Shown piece after piece: positions 9,241-17,031 of a stretch of DNA of 64,000 nucleotides. The position numbers were made by a program, and so were the translations under genes. Source of the DNA: Ignavibacteriales bacterium (GTDB lineage Bacteria; Bacteroidota; Ignavibacteria; UBA10030; SZUA-254). The stretch lies in the NCBI GenBank assembly GCA_016214905.1, contig JACRMQ010000007.1:264965-328964 (forward strand), in the 5' to 3' direction. Within the stretch, counting starts at the first letter, position 1, and every line of letters starts with the position of its first letter. The notes under the pieces are model-generated. The model saw only the letters and a program-made list of their open reading frames with translations, ran no database searches and had not been told where the DNA came from.

Positions 9241-9660
9241 ATGAATAAAAAGTTTTGGATAGCTTTTCCGGTGATATTCATATTATGGAATGTCATTAAT
9301 TTCATAGTTCACACGCTCCTTCTCGGAGGCGATTATCAATCTGAAGAAATGCTCAAGCTATGGCGCCCCGATATGATGCAGAAAATGTGGATCTTTTATC
9401 TGAATACTTTCATACAGTCGTTTTTCTTCGTGCTTATATTTTCAAAATGGTATAAAGGGAAAGGAATAGTTGAGGGAATTCAATATGGAGTTTATGTCGG
9501 GTTCTTGATGACAATCGGAATGGCATACAGTACTTATGCTATGTTTCCAATTCCGTACTTAATCGCGGAAAAATGGTTTATATTCGGGATGCTACATTTT
9601 ATTATTCTCGGTATTGTTTCGGCGCTTCTATTCGGCAAGAAGCAAATTACAAGTAGCTGA
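9241..9660 (+). CDS. small four-helix membrane protein
   Basis: 139 residues with four hydrophobic segments at about 5-25, 48-68, 77-98 and 108-132. It is mostly hydrophobic with a short basic C-terminus (GKKQITSS). GGAGATT precedes the ATG at a good distance. No known family motif is recognised with certainty. It resembles small DUF-type integral membrane proteins found scattered in FCB genomes. It stands between the flavin reductase and the phosphatase gene with gaps of 84 and 49 bases, so its operon membership is unclear. Confidence 0.7.
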   Translation: MNKKFWIAFPVIFILWNVINFIVHTLLLGGDYQSEEMLKLWRPDMMQKMWIFYLNTFIQSFFFVLIFSKWYKGKGIVEGIQYGVYVGFLMTIGMAYSTYAMFPIPYLIAEKWFIFGMLHFIILGIVSALLFGKKQITSS

Positions 9661-9709
9661 CAGGTACTTTGGAGTAAACATATTTATTCCTATTAAGATA
9701 GAGAATTAA

Positions 9710-10993
9710 ATGTCTCAAAATTCTAATCTTCAGGAAGAGAATCAACAACTAAGAAAAGCAATTGAAGAACTTTCCTTATTGAACGAATTGTCGAGAGTTA
9801 TTAACTCGACGATAAGTCTGGATGTTGTAATTGAAAATATAATAAAGAAATCTGTAAAAGCTATTCATGCAAATCAGGGAATGATTACGCTTATAGATGA
9901 AATTAATCCGAATTCAATGTTTACATTCATCCGGTCGGTTGATTCGGGATTGAATCACAAACAATTTCATTTGAATCAGAATATTCTTGGGTGGATGATG
10001 ATTCACAAAACACCCTTAGTTGCAAATAAATTTCAATCCGATCCGCGTTTTATAGGAATAAAGACGGAAGAAAAAATTGAATCTCTTCTTTGTTCTCCAT
10101 TACTGGTTAAAAATCGGTTGATCGGGATTTTAGCTGTATTTGATAAAAACGGAAACGGTGAATTCACAAGCGATGACACGCGGCTTTTGACAATAATTGC
10201 ATCGCAGTCGGCGCAGGTGCTCGAGAATGCCCGCCTTTATGAACAGGAGAAAAATAAACAGGCCCTTGAAAAAGAATTTGTTGCCGCGCGTGAAGTGCAG
10301 ATGAGTTTGCTGCCGAAACAATTACCGGAAATAAAAAATTTTGAATTGGCAGCCGCAACTATTCCGGCAAAAGAAGTGGGGGGAGATTTCTATGACATAA
10401 TAAAGATCAACGATTCATTGTTTGAAATAATTCTTGCCGATGTTTCCGGAAAAGGATTGTCGGCAGCTTTGCTTGCCACATTAGGAAAGGGAATTTTGTG
10501 TTCACAGGTTATGCAGCATCGCTCGGCATTAACACAACTTGAACAAAGCAACACTATACTGCGTGGCAGCATACAGAGGAAATCTTTTATCACACTGTTG
10601 CTGGCAGTTGTAAGGCCGGACGATGGTTCCGTTTCGATTTTTAATGTTGGGCATTGTTATCCAATTCTGTACACCGCAGAGAATGATACGATTGAGATGT
10701 TAAGCGTGAAAGGGACCGCCTTAAATTTAACCGATAAAATAAAATGTGAAGAACGACTAATCATGATGAAAAAAAATGATTGTTTGTTGATCTACAGTGA
10801 TGGTGTAAGTGAAGCGCAGAATTTAACCATGGAGTTTTTTGGCGAAGAGCGAATATTAAATTTACTGAAAAATAATGCCAACCAGAAAGCGGAAACGATA
10901 GTTCAAAAAATAAATGATGAAGTGAAATTATTTTGTAAGGGAGTTTCACAAACTGATGATATTACAATGGTAGTTTTGAAAGCTGTTGCGTAG
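9710..10993 (+). CDS. GAF-domain PP2C (RsbU/SpoIIE-type) phosphatase
   Basis: 427 residues. A short coiled coil (about 5-25) leads into a GAF domain (about 22-180; HKTPLVANKFQSDPRF, SLLCSPLLVKNRLIGILAVFDK). A SpoIIE-type PP2C domain follows (about 195-425). Its metal-binding Asp motifs are visible: VGGDFYDII, LADVSGKGLSAALLA, IYSDGVSEAQ and QTDDITMVVL. It should dephosphorylate Ser/Thr on a partner such as an anti-sigma antagonist, with the GAF domain sensing a ligand. It is followed directly by a truncated and then an intact Ser/Thr kinase, a natural functional pairing, though linkage of targets is inference. A second, longer phosphatase with a cNMP domain is at 19885. Confidence 0.92.
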   Translation: MSQNSNLQEENQQLRKAIEELSLLNELSRVINSTISLDVVIENIIKKSVKAIHANQGMITLIDEINPNSMFTFIRSVDSGLNHKQFHLNQNILGWMMIHKTPLVANKFQSDPRFIGIKTEEKIESLLCSPLLVKNRLIGILAVFDKNGNGEFTSDDTRLLTIIASQSAQVLENARLYEQEKNKQALEKEFVAAREVQMSLLPKQLPEIKNFELAAATIPAKEVGGDFYDIIKINDSLFEIILADVSGKGLSAALLATLGKGILCSQVMQHRSALTQLEQSNTILRGSIQRKSFITLLLAVVRPDDGSVSIFNVGHCYPILYTAENDTIEMLSVKGTALNLTDKIKCEERLIMMKKNDCLLIYSDGVSEAQNLTMEFFGEERILNLLKNNANQKAETIVQKINDEVKLFCKGVSQTDDITMVVLKAVA

Positions 10994-11006
10994 AAATATG
11001 ATTGAT

Positions 11007-11153
11007 ATGATCGGACAAACTATATTGTATTATAAAATTCTTGAAAAACTCGGCGAAGGTGGAATGTCTCAAAACTTCCTACGAGTGCAACGAGTAGTTG
11101 AAGTTTTGAGGATCCAGCTGGAGCGGAGTGGAAGCGGGAGGCGTGGTACATGA
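11007..11153 (+). pseudogene. 5' remnant of a Ser/Thr protein kinase gene
   Basis: The first 20 codons (MIGQTILYYKILEKLGEGGM, with the glycine-rich loop) match the starts of the kinase genes at 11150 and 14211. At 11067 the homology stops and the frame runs through a palindromic repeat before ending at TGA 11151-11153. That TGA overlaps the ATG of the intact kinase. Nothing of the kinase core remains, so this is a broken copy, although its 48 codons could still be translated and couple to the next gene. An alternative start at 10998 exists. Confidence 0.75.
11068..11110. repeat. palindromic repeat inside the kinase remnant
   Basis: CTCAAAACTTC at 11068-11078 is a perfect inverted match to GAAGTTTTGAG at 11100-11110. 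An inner pair CTAC (11079-11082)/GTAG (11094-11097) extends the stem. The purine-rich GC-containing segment that follows up to about 11145 may be part of the same mobile or dispersed repeat. It sits exactly where kinase homology breaks off. Confidence 0.65.
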
Positions 11154-13486
11154 TTGGCCAGATCATCTCTCACTATAAGATTATCGAAAAATTAGGCGAA
11201 GGCGGGATGGGCGTTGTGTACCGTGCCCACGACACGAAGCTTAATCGAGATGTGGCACTGAAGTTTTTACCAGCCAATCTTACTGCATCTTTTGAAGATA
11301 TACAACGATTCGAGTTGGAAGCCAAAGCAATATCTGCTTTGAATCATCCCAACATTGCTACAATCTATGATGTCGATGAATTCAGCGGACAGAAGTATCT
11401 TGTGCTCGAATACATCTCTGGTGGTACGCTTAAATCCAAATTAAAGCAACTGAAATCGGAAGACAAAGAGTTTCCAATTAGTGAAGTCGTTAATTACGGT
11501 ATACAAATGGCTGAAGCATTGGCACATGCTCACCGGCATCAGATTATCCATCGGGACGTAAAGACAGACAACATGATGCTCACTGAGGACGGAAAAGTAA
11601 AACTTACAGACTTCGGATTGGCAAAGCTTCGTGGTAGTGTACAGATTACCAAAACAGGAAGCACGCTTGGCACTGCAGCATACATGTCACCAGAGCAAAT
11701 CCGTGGCGAGGAAGTCGATCAGAGGTCAGATATCTTCTCCTTTGGTATTGTACTATACGAACTCGTTACATCGCATCTGCCATTCCGTGGTCAGTTTGAA
11801 GCTGCTCTAAGCTATTCCATCCTGAATGAGAATCCGCCATCGGTTAAATTGTTAAGACAGAATGTACCACAAGCGCTTGAACAAATTATCAATCGATGTT
11901 TAGAGAAGGACAAAACAAAAAGATATCAGAGTGTGGATGAGGTTGTAAAAGAGTTGAAGAATATAGAGCGAGATTTTTCTCGCTCACCTGAGCGATCTAA
12001 AGATCGCTCTACAAAATCAGTGTGGATAGTTGCTGCTGTTGTTGTCGTCCTCGCCGTTCTCGGCATTTATCTCTTCTATCCCAAACCAGTTCTAACTTCA
12101 GCAAACAGCAAAACCATTGCTGTGCTTCCATTCAACAACATGAGTGGTAATCAGGAGGATGAATATTTCAGCGATGGTGTTACTGAAGATATCCTGACCC
12201 AATTATCGAAGATCGCCGACCTCAACGTCATATCCAGGACGACGATAATGCAGTACAAGAGCACGAAGAAGCCGTTAAAAGAAATTGGTAAAGAGTTAAA
12301 TGCCGGTGTCGTCCTTGAAGGAAGTGTCCGGCATGCGGGCAATCGCATCAGAATTTCAAGCCAGTTGATTGATGCAGCAACGGATCGACACCTTTGGGCT
12401 GAGACGTACGATCGTGACATGAAGGACGTATTTGCCATCCAGAGCGATGTTGCCCAGCAGATTGCCTTTGCTCTGAGGGCTAAACTATCTGCCGATGAGA
12501 AATTGAACATCGAGAAAGCACCGACCGAGAACACCGAGGCGTACCACCTATACCTTAAAGGGAGATTCTACTGGAACAAGCGACGGGCTGAGGATGTAGA
12601 AAAAGCAATGACTTATTTCCAGCAAGCCATCGACAAAGATTCAAACTACGCTCTCGCTTACGCTGGACTGGCGGCAGCGTACCTCATTTATCCTGACTTA
12701 GCTGGACGTCCACGGAAGGAGTATGTGCCGACGGCAAGAATCCTGGCAATCAAGGCGATAAAGCTTGATGGAACACTTGCCGAGCCGCATGCGGTCTTAG
12801 GGACCATTAAGAGGGATTTCGAGTGGGACTGGGAAGGTGCGAAGAAAGAATACGAGCGCGCCATTGAACTTGATCCCAACTACCCCACCGCTCATCAATG
12901 GTATGGTCTCTGGTTCTTGGCCCAGGGACGTTTTGACGAAGCTTTGACGGAAATGCAACGGGCGTTGTCACTCGACCCGCTTTCGCTCATCATAAATTCA
13001 AATTTGGGGTATATTTATGAATGCTCAGGGCGGTACGAGAGTGCGATCGATCAGTTTAAGAAAACGATCGATCTTGACCCCAACTTTGCAAATGTGCACA
13101 CCTCGCTTGGAATGAACTACATTATTCTCAGGAGGTTCAATGAGGGCATTGCCGAGCTGCAGAAAAGACGTAGTCTTGATGCTGGATACGTCTCGGGAAT
13201 CGCAGATCTTGGTTGGGCGTACGCACGGGCGGGAAGGAGGAGTGAGGCACTCCGTTCGCTCAACGAAATCCTGGCCTTATCGAAAAAAGGCAATTCATTA
13301 TCCCTAGAGATTGCATATGTGTACGTTGCACTCGGTGATATGGAGAAAGCATTCGAATGGCTCAACCGTGCGGCTGAAGAGCGGAATAGTTACCTGCGAT
13401 GGCTCAAGGTTGACCCAAGCTGGGATAATCTCAGGGGTGATCTACGATATCATGAGTTGTTGAAGAAGATAGGATTGGAGAAATGA
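11150..13486 (+). CDS. membrane Ser/Thr protein kinase with TolB-like and TPR regions
   Basis: 778 residues. A kinase domain (about 1-275) has all key motifs: GEGGMGVVYRAH loop, ALKFL lysine, HRDVKTDNMML catalytic loop, DFGLA and the activation-segment MSPEQI. A linker holds a palindromic insert (residues about 273-287). A single membrane helix (about 292-313, VWIVAAVVVVLAVLGIYLF) follows. An extracytoplasmic part begins with a TolB/CadC-like adenylate-cyclase-associated domain (IAVLPFNNMSGNQEDEYFSDG, VLEGSVRHAGNRIRIS) and ends in about six TPRs. Such kinases sense an outside signal through the TPR/TolB-like part. The coding bases look more GC-rich than the neighbours, and two broken copies flank it, so recent duplication or transfer is likely. 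Its start overlaps the remnant's stop (ATGA). Confidence 0.93.
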   Translation: MIGQIISHYKIIEKLGEGGMGVVYRAHDTKLNRDVALKFLPANLTASFEDIQRFELEAKAISALNHPNIATIYDVDEFSGQKYLVLEYISGGTLKSKLKQLKSEDKEFPISEVVNYGIQMAEALAHAHRHQIIHRDVKTDNMMLTEDGKVKLTDFGLAKLRGSVQITKTGSTLGTAAYMSPEQIRGEEVDQRSDIFSFGIVLYELVTSHLPFRGQFEAALSYSILNENPPSVKLLRQNVPQALEQIINRCLEKDKTKRYQSVDEVVKELKNIERDFSRSPERSKDRSTKSVWIVAAVVVVLAVLGIYLFYPKPVLTSANSKTIAVLPFNNMSGNQEDEYFSDGVTEDILTQLSKIADLNVISRTTIMQYKSTKKPLKEIGKELNAGVVLEGSVRHAGNRIRISSQLIDAATDRHLWAETYDRDMKDVFAIQSDVAQQIAFALRAKLSADEKLNIEKAPTENTEAYHLYLKGRFYWNKRRAEDVEKAMTYFQQAIDKDSNYALAYAGLAAAYLIYPDLAGRPRKEYVPTARILAIKAIKLDGTLAEPHAVLGTIKRDFEWDWEGAKKEYERAIELDPNYPTAHQWYGLWFLAQGRFDEALTEMQRALSLDPLSLIINSNLGYIYECSGRYESAIDQFKKTIDLDPNFANVHTSLGMNYIILRRFNEGIAELQKRRSLDAGYVSGIADLGWAYARAGRRSEALRSLNEILALSKKGNSLSLEIAYVYVALGDMEKAFEWLNRAAEERNSYLRWLKVDPSWDNLRGDLRYHELLKKIGLEK
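11966..12009. repeat. two tandem hairpins in frame inside the kinase gene
   Basis: GAGCGAGA (11966-11973)/TCTCGCTC (11978-11985) and GAGCGATCT (11990-11998)/AGATCGCTC (12001-12009) form two adjacent perfect hairpins. They encode a short Arg/Ser/Asp-rich stretch between the kinase domain and the membrane helix. The layout looks like an inserted dispersed palindromic element that kept the frame open. Confidence 0.65.
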
Positions 13487-13518
13487 TCTATCAATCGAAA
13501 TTTAAATGGCGGAGCGTT

Positions 13519-14112
13519 ATGAAGAAGAACTTAATTCTGAAACTCGTTAGTCCCCTGCTTGTCATCCTCATTGGGTGTGGGTCCTCGAAGTACATTCCGC
13601 CAACGATTATTGCGGTGCCACCCAATACGTTTGCGCAGACATTTGATAGATCATTCGATTCCACTTGGTCTACCGTCATCCAATATGTCGGCACATCATC
13701 CTTTCATATCGACAATTTCGAGAAAGCTTCGGGTTTGATTACGCTATCTTTCACCTCGACAAATCCTTCCGAGCTTATTTCGGGTGGATATTGGGAAACA
13801 AAAGGGAAAACAGAATTCTCAGGTGACTACGTCGATTACCTTGTGCAGCACGCAGACGCCTACTTGCAGGGGACAATGAACATTATCGTAGTCCCTGTGG
13901 CAAACGATAAAACCAGGATATCGGTCAAAACCAGCTATACGTTCACAGCCACTATTCCCGATGAGGGTACGTATATTTGGTCATTCGATACCGGTTCCTC
14001 GGATACCCGGCTCGTTTCAAATGGGATATCCTCAACGCGGGATACGATCACAATTGTGCCTACATACAAGGCAGAAAAAGTTATACTCAATGCGATTACC
14101 AGGATGCAATGA
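13519..14112 (+). CDS. predicted lipoprotein of unknown function
   Basis: 197 residues from the ATG at 13519, chosen because GGAG lies at 13511-13514 and the protein then opens with a lipoprotein signal (MKKNLILK...VILIGC, lipid-attached Cys20). An in-frame ATG at 13483 would overlap the kinase stop and add 12 residues before the signal. The body has a beta-rich pattern (FAQTFDRSFDSTWSTVIQYV; ASGLITLSFTS) similar in feel to BamC/DUF-type lipoproteins that bind other envelope proteins. No firm family can be named. It sits between the intact kinase and a decayed kinase copy and shares the intact kinase's base composition, so it probably moved with it. Confidence 0.65.
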   Translation: MKKNLILKLVSPLLVILIGCGSSKYIPPTIIAVPPNTFAQTFDRSFDSTWSTVIQYVGTSSFHIDNFEKASGLITLSFTSTNPSELISGGYWETKGKTEFSGDYVDYLVQHADAYLQGTMNIIVVPVANDKTRISVKTSYTFTATIPDEGTYIWSFDTGSSDTRLVSNGISSTRDTITIVPTYKAEKVILNAITRMQ

Positions 14113-14210
14113 TTTAGTATGATGTTTGATACATGGCGAATTACCAATTTCAAATCGCCCGCGGTGCACAATGCAAGCACACGGTCTGATATGAAGAGAG
14201 CGTAGATAAA

Positions 14211-15559
14211 ATGATCGGACAAACAATATCACATTATAAAATTCTTGAGAAGCTCGGTGAGGGCGGAATGGGTATCGTCTACAAAGCCCACGACACTAAA
14301 CTTGATCGCATTATTGCACTCAAATTTTTACCTGCTCACATCTCAACTGACGATGAAGTAAAACAGAGATTCATCCATGAAGCTCAGGCGGCATCTGCAT
14401 TAAACCATACGAATATTTGTAGTATCCACACCATCGAAGAATATGACGGGCAGCAATTTATAGATATGGAGTTTGTTGAAGGTAAAACCCGCGGTGTGTT
14501 ACTGAAAGAGAAAGAATTATCACTGAAGGAGGTTGTGGATATTGCTCTTCAAATTGCAGAAGGTTTGAACGCGGCACACAAGAAAGGTATTGTACACCGA
14601 GACATCAAACCAGATAATATTATGGTAACCGATGAACATCTTGTAAAAATAATGGACTTTGGTTTGGCAAAGTTGAAGGGATCGCTCAAACTCACCAAGA
14701 CTTCAAGCACTGTAGGCACGCTTGCTTACATGGCGCCAGAGCAGATTTAAGGTAGTGAAGTCGATACACGGTCGGATATATTCTCGTTTGGGACTGTGCT
14801 GTTCAAGATGCTCACGGGTCATCTGCCGTTCCGTGGTGAACACGAGGAGGCAATGATGTATTCACTATTGAATGAGACCCCAGAACCGCTGATCAGGTAC
14901 AAAGCATCCGTTACCGACTGTCTGCAAAGGATAATAGATAAGGCATCGGCAAAAGATCGTAGCTTACGTTATCAACATATTGATGAATTATTAGCGGACT
15001 TACGATCAGCGCAACGAGATACTAATGATAGTAAAAAATATAATTTTATCGGTAAATCTAGAAGAAAATATTTTTTGTATACCATTGCTTCCGTTTTATT
15101 TATTATAATCTTAGTCATTATTATTAAATCCAATTTGTTTTCTCCAAGCAGACAAGATGCTGAAAATATCAACACCTTGGTTCAAAAACCAGAAGAATCG
15201 GAATGGACAAATTCTGTTGCCGTGCTGCCCTTCTGAGATTTCAGCACCAAAAAAGATCAGGAATAATTTTCCGATGGAATGACAGACGCGATTATTTTGC
15301 GTTAGCCTTGAAAATGTTCCAGAAAGCAATGAGGCTTGCTCTTACGCCGAGCGATCAACTGTATGCAATTCTTGGGATAAAGGATAGTGCCGTCGCAATC
15401 TTGCAGCAAAACATCAAAAAAGGAAGGTATAGTCAATATCTTTTTCTTTTGAACAACCCCTTTTTTGATAATCTGCGTTCCGATGTACGATTTCAGGATA
15501 TTATTAATAAACAGAGAGTTATCTACGAAGAGGGATTGAAAACATTCAGCGGTTTGTAA
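14211..15559 (+). pseudogene. decayed Ser/Thr kinase gene with stops and internal deletion
   Basis: The first 179 codons give a good kinase N-terminal domain (GEGGMGIVYKAH, HRDIKPDNIMV, DFGLAKL, MAPEQ). A TAA at 14748-14750 then interrupts it exactly where the intact copy reads EQIRGEEVD. Homology continues in the same frame (SEVDTRSDIFSFG...HLPFRGEHEEAMMYSLLNETP), through the membrane helix to SVAVLPF. There a TGA (15234-15236) and another TAA (15264-15266, in the EYFSDG motif) occur. Near 15300 the frame shifts and jumps to the C-terminal TPR end (LALTPSDQLYAILG...NPFFDNLRSDVRFQDI), so most of the TolB-like and TPR region is deleted. Three stops of two kinds argue against recoding. Confidence 0.85.
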
Positions 15560-15735
15560 ACGAAGAAAGTGAAATGTATCGGGATTGAATAACGAAAATT
15601 ATGAAAAATCAAACCCACGTTTTATTTAAAGTAAGAAGCAAACGATAAATTTTTCAATAGCCAATAATTTCTTCAGGAACCTCAAATATCCGTTGACTGT
15701 TATTAATAATAACGATTTGATGGAATCCCCCTTTT

Positions 15736-16197
15736 ATGAAGCTATCTATATATTCGACAATAATTCTTTTCTTTTTATTTTACACATTAGATATTAGCAC
15801 CTCACAGAATAAAATGAATTACAATAAGCTCACCCCAGAAGAAGAAAAAATAATAATCCACAAAGGAACCGAATACCCGTTCACAGGCAAATACACTAAC
15901 CACAAAGAAAAAGGTACTTACATCTGTAAACGATGTGATGCGCTATTGTATAAATCTACTGACAAATTTGAATCGGAATGTGGTTGGCCCAGTTTCGATG
16001 ATGAAATTACCGGCGCGGTGAAACGAATCCCTGATAAAGACGGAATGAGAACTGAAATTGTTTGTGCTAAATGCGGTGCTCACCTTGGCCACGTTTTTAT
16101 AGGAGAAAAAATGACAAGGAAAAATACCCGTCACTGTGTGAACTCAGTATCTCTAAATTTTATTCCTGAAAAAGAATCCGCAAAAATAAAAAAGTGA
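15736..16197 (+). CDS. msrB: exported methionine-R-sulfoxide reductase MsrB
   Basis: 153 residues. An N-terminal hydrophobic segment (about 4-20) looks like a signal peptide, so the enzyme probably works in the periplasm or on the surface. The MsrB domain covers about 35-145: the opening EYPFTGKYTNHKEKGTYICKRCDALLY with the first zinc CxxC, WPSF, then a second zinc pair in CAKCGAHLGHVF. The catalytic Cys134 is in RHCVNSVSLNF. It reduces methionine-R-sulfoxide in proteins using thiols. The resolving Cys position (about residue 80, SECGWPSF) is present. The thioredoxin-like lipoprotein at 16288 lies 90 bases downstream and could supply electrons, though its active site lacks the second Cys. Confidence 0.94.
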   Translation: MKLSIYSTIILFFLFYTLDISTSQNKMNYNKLTPEEEKIIIHKGTEYPFTGKYTNHKEKGTYICKRCDALLYKSTDKFESECGWPSFDDEITGAVKRIPDKDGMRTEIVCAKCGAHLGHVFIGEKMTRKNTRHCVNSVSLNFIPEKESAKIKK

Positions 16198-16287
16198 AAC
16201 GCATTTTTATTTGGATTTGAACGGCAAAATTAAGAAATTAAATGAACTAAATCGACTCATTTACACTATTAGTAGGAATATGTTTCT

Positions 16288-16815
16288 ATGAGTACTGTGT
16301 CAATTCGATCAGCATTTCTTTTTTTTATTTTAAACATATCTTCATTTTTAATTGGCTGCGGTTCATCAAATAAAGTATCGGTGAAACCTAACGAGCATAT
16401 GGAAGTCGGCTGGACTCCGCGTTCCGTATTCCAATCTCCGGTATATGCAGCATGGTTCGATACGGGATACGCAAACTATATTCCGTCGGTAGATAAAATT
16501 AATCAACTTAAGAGAATGAAAGATAGTGTAGAGTTTTTTGTAGTGTACGGAACATGGTGTGGTGATAGCAAGCGTGAAATGCCCAGGTTTTTCAAAATTA
16601 TGGATGATGTTCAATTTCCATCGGATAAGATAACGCTGATAGCAATTGACAGAACAAAACAGATACCTGCCGGAATTGCTGTAGAAAATAATATCACTAA
16701 TGTGCCGACGTTTCTAATTAAATATCGTGGAATGGAGCTTGGGCGGATAATAGAATCTCCTAAAACCTCATTAGAAAACGATATTTTTGAATATTTATCC
16801 CCCGCATTCCCGTAA
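16288..16815 (+). CDS. thioredoxin-fold lipoprotein with single-Cys active site
   Basis: 175 residues with a lipoprotein signal (FLIGC, lipidated Cys24). The thioredoxin fold is indicated by FFVVYGTWCGDSKREMP with Cys91 in WCGDS at the CxxC position, and NVPTFLI with the cis-Pro later. The second redox Cys is replaced by Ser94, so a classic dithiol exchange is not possible. Monothiol reduction, a chaperone or a sulfenic-acid role is more likely. WCGDS is known from a thioredoxin subfamily often seen beside peptidases or metal proteins, but its role is not established. It sits downstream of msrB, which makes a link to protein repair in the envelope attractive but unproven. Confidence 0.75.
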   Translation: MSTVSIRSAFLFFILNISSFLIGCGSSNKVSVKPNEHMEVGWTPRSVFQSPVYAAWFDTGYANYIPSVDKINQLKRMKDSVEFFVVYGTWCGDSKREMPRFFKIMDDVQFPSDKITLIAIDRTKQIPAGIAVENNITNVPTFLIKYRGMELGRIIESPKTSLENDIFEYLSPAFP

Positions 16816-16837
16816 TACTTTTACTAAATGTGGGGGA
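16798..16837 (+). terminator. hairpin overlapping the 3' end of the thioredoxin-like gene
   Basis: TCCCCCGCATT (16798-16808) pairs with AATGTGGGGGA (16827-16837), 11 pairs including one G-T, around an 18-base loop. The arm overlaps the stop codon region. The tail is TTATTG, a poor U tract, so termination strength is uncertain. Confidence 0.4.
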
Positions 16838-17031
16838 TTATTGTAGGCTATTTTTAAACCTTTCAAAGAATAGCCGAATCTTATTCATTATTATCGCATC
16901 CTATAAAAAAAGTGTGTTCATTTTAGAATCTTCAAAAAAGATAAAATCGAAGTCCTAATCTATTCTAAAATCAACCCAATAATTAATTGATGTATAAGCT
17001 CTAAGCGATATGATTAATACAAGGAGAGATT

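Noticed and set aside
14748..15266. Possible stop-codon recoding in the second kinase gene
   Set aside because: Stops are TAA, TGA and TAA, followed by a frameshift and a large deletion, which fits a pseudogene rather than programmed read-through.
15699..15713. GTTATTA-TAATAAC inverted repeat before msrB
   Set aside because: It is a short A/T palindrome in an A/T-rich gap, likely chance, with no paired second site.
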